From positions 1 to 47,632 of the forward strand of contig DWZS01000081.1 of assembly GCA_019117445.1 (NCBI GenBank): a stretch of 47,632 nt of DNA. The letters are read 5' to 3'. The notes under the pieces were generated by a model. It did not search any database, was not told where the DNA came from, and was given only the letters and a program-made list of their open reading frames with translations. Below are positions 15,748-23,373 of this stretch, one piece after another. Both the position numbers and the translations under genes were made by a program. Source of the stretch: Candidatus Limosilactobacillus excrementigallinarum. Lineage in GTDB: Bacteria > Bacillota > Bacilli > Lactobacillales > Lactobacillaceae. The first letter of the stretch is position 1. Each line of letters starts with the position of its first letter.

Positions 15748-16343
15748 TACTGTAGCCACCAATCATTAAAATTCTTCATAAATGCAGTTAATGCTCGTCC
15801 CCGATGACTAACCGCATTTTTTTGTTCATCAGTCAACGTGGCCATTGCACAACCCAGTTCGTCAACATAAAACAGTGGATCATATCCAAAACCATTCTCC
15901 CCCTGCGGATTACGTAAAATATGACCGTCCACTCGACCGTGGGCAACCAGTTTAGCTCCATTCGGTTTTAACCCGACAATTGTGGTATGGAAGTGCGCAG
16001 TTCGATACAAATCATCCACGCCAGCTAATTCTCGCAATAATTTTTGATTATTAGCCAGATCATCATGATCACCGGCATATCGTGCCGAATGAACTCCTGG
16101 TGCACCCTGTAAATAATCAACCATTAATCCAGAATCATCAGCTAATACTGGCAATCCCAATTTTTTAACCGCCGTTTGGGCCTTGATGAAAGCATTCTGC
16201 TCGAAAGTCTGCCCATTTTCATTAATTGAAAATTCTGGAAAATCAGCTAGGGTTCTGATTTGAATGCCAACTGGTTCTAGCATTTCAGCATACTCACGCG
16301 CCTTACCCAAATTTTTCGTTGCAATTACAATTGTCTTCATCAT
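15747..16343 (-). CDS. rdgB: XTP/dITP diphosphatase (HAM1/RdgB)
   Basis: A house-cleaning pyrophosphatase that removes non-canonical purine nucleoside triphosphates (dITP, XTP) before they enter DNA. The 198 residues match the family. Key motifs are visible: the N-terminal IATKNLGKAREY nucleotide loop, VLADDSGL near 66-73, the substrate block GENGFGYDPLF, and the SHRGRALTAF near the C-terminus. The start overlaps the murI stop (TAATGATG); two adjacent ATGs are possible. Confidence 0.95.
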   Translation of the reverse strand: MMKTIVIATKNLGKAREYAEMLEPVGIQIRTLADFPEFSINENGQTFEQNAFIKAQTAVKKLGLPVLADDSGLMVDYLQGAPGVHSARYAGDHDDLANNQKLLRELAGVDDLYRTAHFHTTIVGLKPNGAKLVAHGRVDGHILRNPQGENGFGYDPLFYVDELGCAMATLTDEQKNAVSHRGRALTAFMKNFNDWWLQ

Positions 16344-17146
16344 TAATCACCCGGAATATCAACATGCTCACACGTAAAATGATCTCCAGGGAGCCACTTT
16401 TCAGCACCAGTTTGTAATTCCTGAAAATCGCCCGTACTATATAGTTTCATCGTTCCTGGCTGGTCACTGCTAGTTAGTTGATCAGCTTCCGTTAACATTT
16501 GCTTAGCAGTTTTGACCGTTTCCAATGCGGGATCAACTAATTTCACATTCGGTAGTAAATTGCTAATTTCCTTCGCCAGGAATGGGAAGTGCGTACAACC
16601 TAGAACTAGAACATCCACCGGCTGTTTCTTAAAAATCGCCAGTTGCTCATTGACAACTTCTTGTGCTTTAGGAGTGCCAACTTCATTGTGTTCAACCACA
16701 CTTACCATCGGTTGCGCGGCTTTTGGAATGACCGTGACATCTGGATTTAATTCATGAATCGTCTTCGGGTAGGCACCGGCCTTAATCGTTCCTTCAGTCG
16801 CAGTTACCCCAATCCGAGCATGTTTAGGCTGCGCTAAGGCAGCTTCTGCCCCTGGCTTAATTACACCAATTACAGGAATTGGTAATTCTTTTTGTAAAGT
16901 TGGTAATGACGCTGCAGTCGCCGTATTACATGCAATGATCATCATCTTAATATCATGCGTCATTAAATACCTACCAATATTTAATGACAGTTGACATACA
17001 TTTTCTTGTGTCCGTACCCCATAAGGGAAATGACCTTGATCACCAACAAAAACGATTGATTCGTTTGGTAATTGTTCCCGAACAATACGGATGACCGATA
17101 AACCACCGAGTCCAGAATCCATAACACCAATTGGTCGATTATCCAT
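16343..17146 (-). CDS. murI: Glutamate racemase
   Basis: Converts L-glutamate to D-glutamate for peptidoglycan. It has 267 residues, with the N-terminal GVMDSGLGGLSV (7-18). The two catalytic cysteines lie in ACNTATAA (C73) and LGCTHFP (C184), and the MVSVVEHNE segment is also present. First gene of the murI-rdgB-ysnB operon, with a strong AAGGAGG ribosome binding site. A TATAAT on the minus strand at 17199-17204 probably marks its promoter. Confidence 0.95.
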   Translation of the reverse strand: MDNRPIGVMDSGLGGLSVIRIVREQLPNESIVFVGDQGHFPYGVRTQENVCQLSLNIGRYLMTHDIKMMIIACNTATAASLPTLQKELPIPVIGVIKPGAEAALAQPKHARIGVTATEGTIKAGAYPKTIHELNPDVTVIPKAAQPMVSVVEHNEVGTPKAQEVVNEQLAIFKKQPVDVLVLGCTHFPFLAKEISNLLPNVKLVDPALETVKTAKQMLTEADQLTSSDQPGTMKLYSTGDFQELQTGAEKWLPGDHFTCEHVDIPGD

Positions 17147-17198
17147 TGTAGTGCCTCCTTAAATTAGACAAATTAGATTAAATGACATATTCAATTTC

Positions 17199-17204
17199 AT
17201 TATA
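17199..17204 (-). promoter_or_regulatory. Likely -10 box of murI
   Basis: Perfect TATAAT on the minus strand about 50 nt before the murI ATG. The -35 is poor (TTAGTA at 18 nt spacing). Confidence 0.45.
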
Positions 17205-17256
17205 TCGTTATTTAAAAAGAATTACTAATTCTGTGCACTTTTGTTTATGAATTGGT

Positions 17257-17262
17257 TATAAT
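17257..17262 (+). promoter_or_regulatory. Likely -10 box of yslB
   Basis: Perfect TATAAT 36 nt upstream of the yslB ATG. No good -35 is visible (TGCACT at 17 nt). Confidence 0.5.
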
Positions 17263-17298
17263 GATAAATGATTTGAAAATGGAAGGATTACGTTTAGA

Positions 17299-17796
17299 AT
17301 GACTCAAAAACGTTACGATCAATTAATAGATAGCCAGCGTGGGTTTGTAACTGCCACCATGCGTGATGTGATCTTACCTGCCCTATTAGGCAAGGAAACG
17401 GATGGGATTCTTTACTGGATCGGGAAAGATTTGGCCCGTGAATACCCCGTTGCCTCAATTGACGATTTAGTTTTACTTACTCATCAACTGGGTTTTGGTA
17501 GTTTACAGTTAATTAAGGATTCCCCACTCCAGCATACCTTTAAATTAAGTGGTCCTGAAGTAACTGAACGCTTAGCAATTGACAAAGAAAAAACCTCGTT
17601 TACTTTAGAAGCCGGCTTTATTGCCCAAGAACTAGAATTCCAACTGGGCACTATTACTGAAGCAGAAATTGAAAGCATCAAGCATAAGGAAGTCCGCATT
17701 TTTGCCCAAAATGATCCGCAAAAATTAAGTGATCAAGAGGAAACTGAAATCGCTTCGTTTATTCAGCTCAAACACCCGCAGGATCAACAGAAATAA
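17299..17796 (+). CDS. YslB-like DUF2507 protein
   Basis: A soluble protein of 165 residues of the DUF2507/YslB family, related to the V4R ligand-binding fold. Visible family segments are DVILPALLGKETDGILYWIGKDLAREYP split across residues 22-49, and the C-terminal EAGFIAQELEFQLG near 107-120. Function is not known. A GGAAGG ribosome binding site precedes the ATG. It stands alone, divergent from murI, and shares a bidirectional terminator with trxA. In Bacillus yslB also lies in the trxA region. Confidence 0.85.
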   Translation: MTQKRYDQLIDSQRGFVTATMRDVILPALLGKETDGILYWIGKDLAREYPVASIDDLVLLTHQLGFGSLQLIKDSPLQHTFKLSGPEVTERLAIDKEKTSFTLEAGFIAQELEFQLGTITEAEIESIKHKEVRIFAQNDPQKLSDQEETEIASFIQLKHPQDQQK

Positions 17797-17800
17797 TAAT

Positions 17801-17840
17801 AAAAGGCTCAGAGTTCAGTATCAAGAACTTTGAGCCTTTT
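17801..17840. terminator. Bidirectional terminator between yslB and trxA
   Basis: AAAAGGCTCAGAGTTC pairs with GAACTTTGAGCCTTTT (one G-U pair) around an 8-nt loop, with T-runs on both strands. Confidence 0.9.
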
Positions 17841-17863
17841 TATATTCCAAGCATCATGAACCA

Positions 17864-18178
17864 CTACATGTATTGTTCAAGCACCTTTTGCAACTGTTCC
17901 TTCGAGTGGTAACCAATTACCTTATCCACGACTTCACCATCTTTTTTGATCATCAGCGTCGGAATACTCATGATCTGGAATTTCTTGGCGGTATCTGGAT
18001 TTTGATCAACATCCAACTTAAAGAAACTAACTTGATCTGCCATTGTTTCTGATAGATTTTCAACTACTGGTGATTGCATGCGACATGGACCACACCAAGT
18101 TGCCCAAAAATCAATCAAGACCAGGCCTTTTGCAGTATCTTGTTCAAAACTTTGATCCGTTGTTACGTTAACTGCCAT
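17864..18178 (-). CDS. trxA: Thioredoxin
   Basis: A 104-residue thioredoxin that reduces protein disulfides in the cytoplasm, recharged by thioredoxin reductase. The active site WCGPC is at 28-32 in the classic FWATWCGPCRM context, and the cis-proline lies in MSIPTLM near 73-79. It has a strong AGGAGG ribosome binding site and its own promoter, placed directly after mutS2. Confidence 0.97.
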   Translation of the reverse strand: MAVNVTTDQSFEQDTAKGLVLIDFWATWCGPCRMQSPVVENLSETMADQVSFFKLDVDQNPDTAKKFQIMSIPTLMIKKDGEVVDKVIGYHSKEQLQKVLEQYM

Positions 18179-18212
18179 TTTTAATTCCTCCTTAAATCGA
18201 ATTGTTATCTCT

Positions 18213-18240
18213 ATTTTACCAGAAGAAATTGTAAAAACAA
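18213..18240 (-). promoter_or_regulatory. Promoter of trxA
   Basis: On the minus strand TTGTTT (18235-18240), a 16-nt spacer and TAAAAT (18213-18218) with an extended TGG. Confidence 0.6.
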
Positions 18241-18254
18241 TTAAAAATACTTAC

Positions 18255-20630
18255 TTATTCAAAGTAAACAATTGTAGCACCATCCCCTCCATTTGAAGGT
18301 GAGGCATATTCAAAAGACTTTACTCGCGGATTACTCCGTAGATATTCTTGAGTTCCTTTGCGAATTGCTCCCGTTCCCTTACCATGAATAATCGTGACGC
18401 TTGGTAAGTTATTCAATAACGCATGATCAATAAAGCTAGACAAATTTGCCATTGCTGGTTCGTATCGTTGACCACGTAAGTCTAACCGTGCGGATGTCCG
18501 CCGAGTTTGAACTGTCCGAACTCGTTTTGGTTTTACAACTTGTTCTTTCTCTGCTTGGGCAAGGGCCTTTGAAGATACCTTTTCCAGATCGCGTTCATCA
18601 ATCGCCATCTTGAGAATTCCCAGTTGAACCTCCCATTGATGCTTACCGCGTTTTGCAATTAAAGTGCCAACTTGCCCATACGATTTTACTTTAACCGCAT
18701 CACCAATCTTTAAGTTATGTTTCTGCTTAGCTCGTTGTAAAACTTTATTCCGTTTCAAACGCGGATCACGATGCAAAGCATTTAATTGTCCCTGCGCATC
18801 AATTAATTCATTTTCCTTAATTTGGGCTCCCCGCTGAACTTCCATTTGACGCAAGTGGTGAATGATCCGATCAGCCTTCCGTTTAGCATCCGCGACCTGA
18901 TGGTTTGCATTCATCCGCGCTTTTTCATAGAGATCATCCCGCTGTTCATTGAACCGATTCAATTTTTGTTCTAAATCGGCCGCTTTTTGTTGATTCTCCG
19001 CAACCAATTTGGCTAACCGTTCTTGATTTTCACGTGCCTGTTTGCGTTGCTCAACTAACTCACCGATCATTGCGTTCAGTTCTTGACTATCATCTTTAAC
19101 TAGCGACTGCGCATCATTAATCACCGTGGATGCTAATCCCAATCGTTGCGCAATTGCGATCCCATTCGATTGACCTGGAACCCCCAGCATTAGCCGATAG
19201 GTGGGCTGAAATGTATCCACGTCAAACTCCATGCTAGCATTAATAGTCTGCGGACGTTCAAATCCATACACCTTTAATTCAGGGTAGTGGGTCGTAATCA
19301 CGACTTCACTCCCCACCTGTTGGATTTGGTTAAGGATCGCCATCGCCAATGCGGCCCCTTCTTTCGGGTCAGTACCCGCTCCTAATTCATCCAATAGAAC
19401 TAGTGACCGCTTCGTGATCTGTTCTAATATCCTTTTGACATTTTCCATGTGGCCAGAAAAAGTGGAAAGATTTTGCTCCAGCGATTGCTCATCACCAATA
19501 TCCGCAAACACATTATCAAAGATCGTGATTTGACTACCCTCATTTGCCGGAATGAAAAAGCCGGATTGACCCATTAGCTGAATTAACCCTAATGTTTTTA
19601 AGGTAATGGTTTTACCACCAGTGTTCGGTCCCGTAATGACAATTGTTCGGTATTGGTCTCCTAATTGGATATCATTGGCCACAACCCGTTGTGGATCAAT
19701 TAACGGGTGCCGTGCTTGACGTAGGTTAATTAATCCATCTTCATTGAGAACGGGCAGCGTCGCGTGCATTTTCTTAGCCAACCGGGCCTTTGCATTTACG
19801 AAATCAAGATGACCTAACAGACGTTCATTGTTAGCAATCTCTTTTCGGTAAGGTGCAATTAACGCAGATAACTCAGCTAGTACCCGTCGAACCTCTTGGC
19901 GTTCTTCGATTTGTGCTTGTCGCAGGCGATTATTAATCTCAACCACGTTCTGCGGTTCAATATAGAGCGTTTGTCCACTGGCACTTTGGTCATGGACAAC
20001 ACCGCCAAACCGACTTCGATAATGGGCTTCAACCGGAATCACATAGCGATCATTCCGCATGGTAATAATCGTGTCACTCAAGTATTTAGCTTCTCGCCCC
20101 CGGGTATACTTTTCCAAAGCTTGCCGAATCTCAGTCTCCGTTGCTGCAATTAATTGACGTAATCCATGCAGCTTACTCGAAGCTTCATCCTTCACTCGAC
20201 CATCTTCATCAACTGATTTTAGTAGGCGTTTCGTTACATCCGGGATGGTTACCAACTGTTCAACCACTTGATAGAGCTGTCGTAAATCAATCTGGTCATC
20301 ACGCAAACGATCAAAGAAATTATTCATCGCTAAAGTCGTCTGTAATACTTTAGCAATTTGTGCCAATTCTGTTCCATTGAGGCTGGCCTGAACCCGCAGC
20401 CGTTTCAATTGGGGCCGAATATTCGCTAGTGCGGGCACTGGAATTGGTCCCACAATTCGATTAATATCCGCTGCATCTGTAGTTTCCTCAATCATAGTTT
20501 GAACCGTCTTCAAATCAGTTTGAGGGACCAGCTGTTCGAGTTCTTCCTGTCCAGCTGCACTCGCCAAAAATGGTACCGCCATGTGTTTTAATCGTCGATA
20601 TTCTAATATTTCTAAAATTTTGTTATTCAT
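18255..20630 (-). CDS. mutS2: MutS2 (ribosome rescue factor RqcU / endonuclease)
   Basis: A 791-residue MutS-like protein without the mismatch-binding domains. In order it has an N-terminal clamp region, an ABC ATPase with Walker A GPNTGGKTITL and the LLDELGAGTDP block, a long charged coiled coil (about 510-620), a KOW-like segment, and a C-terminal Smr domain with LDLRGQRYEPA and HGKGTGAIRKG. Family members suppress recombination or split collided ribosomes for quality control. I chose the ATG at 20630 (AGGAG upstream). It begins 10 nt after the cvpA stop, so it is in one operon with cvpA. Confidence 0.93.
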   Translation of the reverse strand: MNNKILEILEYRRLKHMAVPFLASAAGQEELEQLVPQTDLKTVQTMIEETTDAADINRIVGPIPVPALANIRPQLKRLRVQASLNGTELAQIAKVLQTTLAMNNFFDRLRDDQIDLRQLYQVVEQLVTIPDVTKRLLKSVDEDGRVKDEASSKLHGLRQLIAATETEIRQALEKYTRGREAKYLSDTIITMRNDRYVIPVEAHYRSRFGGVVHDQSASGQTLYIEPQNVVEINNRLRQAQIEERQEVRRVLAELSALIAPYRKEIANNERLLGHLDFVNAKARLAKKMHATLPVLNEDGLINLRQARHPLIDPQRVVANDIQLGDQYRTIVITGPNTGGKTITLKTLGLIQLMGQSGFFIPANEGSQITIFDNVFADIGDEQSLEQNLSTFSGHMENVKRILEQITKRSLVLLDELGAGTDPKEGAALAMAILNQIQQVGSEVVITTHYPELKVYGFERPQTINASMEFDVDTFQPTYRLMLGVPGQSNGIAIAQRLGLASTVINDAQSLVKDDSQELNAMIGELVEQRKQARENQERLAKLVAENQQKAADLEQKLNRFNEQRDDLYEKARMNANHQVADAKRKADRIIHHLRQMEVQRGAQIKENELIDAQGQLNALHRDPRLKRNKVLQRAKQKHNLKIGDAVKVKSYGQVGTLIAKRGKHQWEVQLGILKMAIDERDLEKVSSKALAQAEKEQVVKPKRVRTVQTRRTSARLDLRGQRYEPAMANLSSFIDHALLNNLPSVTIIHGKGTGAIRKGTQEYLRSNPRVKSFEYASPSNGGDGATIVYFE

Positions 20631-20640
20631 AATTACTCTC

Positions 20641-21180
20641 CTACATAAACCAGTGTAGTGCACTTTCCGCTAAAATAGGGGTCTTCAAGATAATCCATTG
20701 TGCTAGTCCAGAATTTGCTAGTTGATTCTGCCACCAAACAGCTGGCCACATTTGAAAAATGATGAGCACCATAAAAATAATCAGATAACCTAAAAGGACA
20801 TCCAGCAGGCCGCCAGCCCAACCATTAAGGGTTCCTAAAACTGGCACTTTTTTAAGAAAATTAACACGCTTTAATAACCACCGGCTAAAAAAAGTAATGC
20901 CATAAAAAATAATAATAAATGCAATTCCATTATAGAAAAACTGATTGCTGCTAACCGTTAGGACACCAGAAACCGCTCCACCGGTCGCGGGCACATCCTG
21001 ATTACCAATTGATGGTAAAATACTACTGAGGATCATACCTAACGACTTCGCCCCCAAACGGGCTACTACCCACCCAATCAAATAGGTGATCGCTGAAATA
21101 ACTAGGGCAATCAAACCGCGTTTACGACCATTTATCCAACAGCCAAGTAATATTAATAAGATGATCAGATTAATAATCAT
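20641..21180 (-). CDS. cvpA: CvpA-family membrane protein
   Basis: A 179-residue protein with four hydrophobic segments (about 1-15, 22-42, 85-105 and 125-150), matching the CvpA/colicin V production family. Its biochemical role is unclear. It is the first gene of the cvpA-mutS2 pair, as in Bacillus (yshB-mutS2). It is divergent from rnhC with 38 nt between the starts, so its promoter must lie inside rnhC; a minus-strand TATAAT at 21271-21276 is a candidate. Confidence 0.85.
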   Translation of the reverse strand: MIINLIILLILLGCWINGRKRGLIALVISAITYLIGWVVARLGAKSLGMILSSILPSIGNQDVPATGGAVSGVLTVSSNQFFYNGIAFIIIFYGITFFSRWLLKRVNFLKKVPVLGTLNGWAGGLLDVLLGYLIIFMVLIIFQMWPAVWWQNQLANSGLAQWIILKTPILAESALHWFM

Positions 21181-21218
21181 ACTTCCACATCCATTTCAAA
21201 TTAAAGGAGTTATTGATA

Positions 21219-22139
21219 ATGACCGAAGTTTTAAAAGTTACCCCCAACCAATTAAACCAGATCGCTAATCATTATACTACTCATGCAGCTCATCAAAAAT
21301 TACCAAAGGGGACTAAATTTCTGGCTAAACTCCCTGGTGTCACCATCACTGGATATCAGTCTGGCAAAGTCATGTTTCAAGGAAAATTAGCTTCTCAGGA
21401 AGCTTCACAATGGCAAGCAGCTGCTGTATCAACTAACGAAGTTTATCCACGAATGAAATCCGCCAGCGATTTACCAGCCAACTTCAGTCAATTAGCGGTC
21501 CTGGGCTCTGACGAGGTTGGCACCGGGAGCTACTTTGGCCCCTTAACTACCGCTGCCGTCTTCGTTGATCAAAATCACCTAGCTCCTTTGCGTAAGTTAG
21601 GAGTAGAAGATTCCAAAAAGCTTTCCGACCCAACCATTATTAAAATTGCTAAACAGATTATGGCGCAATGTCCTTACCACGTCGTGAATGTGAAACCGCA
21701 TGACTATAATCGACTGATCCATAAATATAATCAGGCCCAACTAAAGGCCATTTGCCATAACTTTGTTCTTGGAAAAGTCCTTAACCAAATTGCGCCAGTC
21801 CAACCAGCAGCAATTCTAATCGACCAGTTTGTGCAACCGTCCACCTATTTCCGCTATATTCGTGATCAATCGCCAATCATCGAGAAACACGTTTTCTTTA
21901 AAGAAAAGGGAGAAAGCTATCATTTAGCCGTAGCAGCGGCTTCGATTGTAGCACGTTATGTTTCACTCCAAACGATGGATGATTTATCGGCCCGCGCCGG
22001 AATGACGTTACCAATTGGTGCCGGCCTTAAAGTCGACCAGATTGCGGCTCAATTACTAAAACAAGGACAAGATTTGAATAATTTTGCTAAGCTTCACTTT
22101 GCCAATACTAAAAAGGCAATCAAATTAGCCCAGCAATAA
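21219..22139 (+). CDS. rnhC: Ribonuclease HIII
   Basis: Removes RNA from RNA-DNA hybrids. It has 306 residues. The N-terminal TBP-like substrate domain covers about 1-85. The catalytic domain starts at GSDEVGTGSYFGPL, whose DE pair begins the acidic active site, followed by the VEDSKKLSD block, ILIDQF and the VAAASIVARY helix. I chose the ATG at 21219, 9 nt after AAAGGAG; an in-frame TTG at 21213 lies too close to the site. The neighbour cvpA-mutS2 on the other strand is a conserved arrangement. Confidence 0.94.
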   Translation: MTEVLKVTPNQLNQIANHYTTHAAHQKLPKGTKFLAKLPGVTITGYQSGKVMFQGKLASQEASQWQAAAVSTNEVYPRMKSASDLPANFSQLAVLGSDEVGTGSYFGPLTTAAVFVDQNHLAPLRKLGVEDSKKLSDPTIIKIAKQIMAQCPYHVVNVKPHDYNRLIHKYNQAQLKAICHNFVLGKVLNQIAPVQPAAILIDQFVQPSTYFRYIRDQSPIIEKHVFFKEKGESYHLAVAAASIVARYVSLQTMDDLSARAGMTLPIGAGLKVDQIAAQLLKQGQDLNNFAKLHFANTKKAIKLAQQ

Positions 22140-22168
22140 ATCATGGACTAAAACAGCCCAGATACAAA

Positions 22169-22210
22169 CGAACTCCAAAGTCAGATGTTACCTGCCCTGG
22201 AGTTCGCTTT
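22169..22210 (+). terminator. Terminator after rnhC
   Basis: CGAACTCCA pairs with TGGAGTTCG around a 20-nt loop, followed by CTTTGTTTT. It may also serve yrzB from the other side. Confidence 0.6.
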
Positions 22211-22257
22211 GTTTTGGAATCATTATCTATAATTAACTAAATTGATTCATTTCATTA

Positions 22258-22563
22258 TTAAACATTGAAGTTGCCATCATCATCAATAAATGTATTGATA
22301 ACTTCTTGAACCATTTCCCATTCCTGATCACTTTCAATGGGTAATAATTGAACTTCATCATCTTCATCCTCTGTCGGACGCATTTCAAACGCTTGAACAT
22401 TGACTTCTTCAGCATTTTCTTGATCGACCGGGTAAAGACAAATGTACCATTTATCAGAATGATCGGCTTGGAAACGTAACGCTTCCTTATATAGCTCCTC
22501 ATTTCCCTTTTCATCGATCAGAGTAAAGGTTTCCCCATGATCTTCTGGTTGAATTCTTGCCAT
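22258..22563 (-). CDS. yrzB: DUF1292 protein (YrzB-like)
   Basis: A small acidic protein of 101 residues with the DUF1292 pattern: FTLIDEKGNEELYKEALRF at about 13-31, then KWYICLYPV and a strongly acidic C-terminal half ending in EVINTF. Function unknown. It is the last gene of the ireB-ruvX-yrzB operon, 9 nt after ruvX, a conserved order next to alaS in Firmicutes. Confidence 0.9.
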   Translation of the reverse strand: MARIQPEDHGETFTLIDEKGNEELYKEALRFQADHSDKWYICLYPVDQENAEEVNVQAFEMRPTEDEDDEVQLLPIESDQEWEMVQEVINTFIDDDGNFNV

Positions 22564-22572
22564 TTTACTACC

Positions 22573-23013
22573 TCACAATTCTTGAACTAGTTTGCCGTGT
22601 CGGTCCAAATAATTTTGCAGGATCAAACTCGCTGCTAATTCATCAATTACCTTTTTTTGCTTGCGCCGTGACACATCGGCCTCTTCCACTAACATTCGGT
22701 GTGCTTGAACAGTAGTTAGCCGTTCATCTTGAAAATCAATTGGTAATTTTGGGAACCGGTGCCGCAGCAATTCGCCATAATGACGTGATGCTTCAACACG
22801 TGGTCCTTCAGTATTATTCATATTTTTAGGTAATCCCAATACAAAGCCTGCTACTTGACGAGCTTGAACTAGTTCAGCAATCCGGTCAATTCCAAAAATT
22901 TCATTTTCTTCATCAATCGGAATAATTTCCACTGCTTGAGCAGTCCATCCTAAGGGGTCGCTTTCAGCCACCCCAACTGTTTTTGAACCAACATCTAACC
23001 CTAATAGTCGCAT
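22573..23013 (-). CDS. ruvX: YqgF/RuvX RNase H-fold nuclease
   Basis: A 146-residue RNase H-like protein of the YqgF family, predicted Holliday-junction resolvase and involved in 16S rRNA maturation in E. coli. The catalytic aspartate is in [12 protein letters not shown] near residue 6, and the other key residues lie in [10 protein letters not shown] and [11 protein letters not shown]. Its ATG overlaps the ireB stop by one base. The family's true role in Firmicutes is still debated. Confidence 0.93.
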   Translation of the reverse strand: MRLLGLDVGSKTVGVAESDPLGWTAQAVEIIPIDEENEIFGIDRIAELVQARQVAGFVLGLPKNMNNTEGPRVEASRHYGELLRHRFPKLPIDFQDERLTTVQAHRMLVEEADVSRRKQKKVIDELAASLILQNYLDRHGKLVQEL

Positions 23014-23276
23014 TACTTTTGTGCCTCATTACTAGTTAGATATGAACGCACTAGTTCTTCAATAATCTCATCACGTTCGTGCTCACGAATTAGGTTCCGG
23101 GCATTATTTAACCGCGGAATGTAAGCAGGATCTCCTGATAAAAGGTACCCAACGATTTGATTGATGGGATTGTAGCCCTTTTCTTCAAGTGCATTGTAAA
23201 CCGTCTTTAATGTTTCCTTAACGTTCTTTTCGTGTTGTTCATCAAAGTTAAAGAACATCGTTTCATCATTTGCCAT
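23013..23276 (-). CDS. ireB: IreB-family regulatory phosphoprotein
   Basis: An 87-residue cytoplasmic protein of the UPF0297 (DUF965) family. In Enterococcus, IreB is phosphorylated on threonine by the PASTA kinase IreK and affects cephalosporin resistance. Visible here are the N-terminal [12 protein letters not shown], with a candidate threonine at position 5, and the [19 protein letters not shown] block. It is first in the ireB-ruvX-yrzB operon behind a clear extended -10 box. Confidence 0.93.
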   Translation of the reverse strand: MANDETMFFNFDEQHEKNVKETLKTVYNALEEKGYNPINQIVGYLLSGDPAYIPRLNNARNLIREHERDEIIEELVRSYLTSNEAQK

Positions 23277-23310
23277 TCGGGTAACCTCCCCTTTTTATTC
23301 TAATGTTCAA

Positions 23311-23316
23311 ATTATA
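23311..23316 (-). promoter_or_regulatory. Extended -10 promoter of ireB
   Basis: Perfect TATAAT with an upstream TGG on the minus strand, about 35 nt before the ireB ATG; no good -35 is visible. Confidence 0.55.
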
Positions 23317-23334
23317 CCATATCTAAATCACAAA

Positions 23335-23366
23335 AGGGACGTGGTCATTAATTCATCCCCGTCCCT
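23335..23366 (-). terminator. Terminator after alaS
   Basis: AGGGACG and CGTCCCT form the stem, followed by TTTTGTGATTT on the minus strand; the loop is long (18 nt). Confidence 0.6.
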
Positions 23367-23373
23367 GATTCAA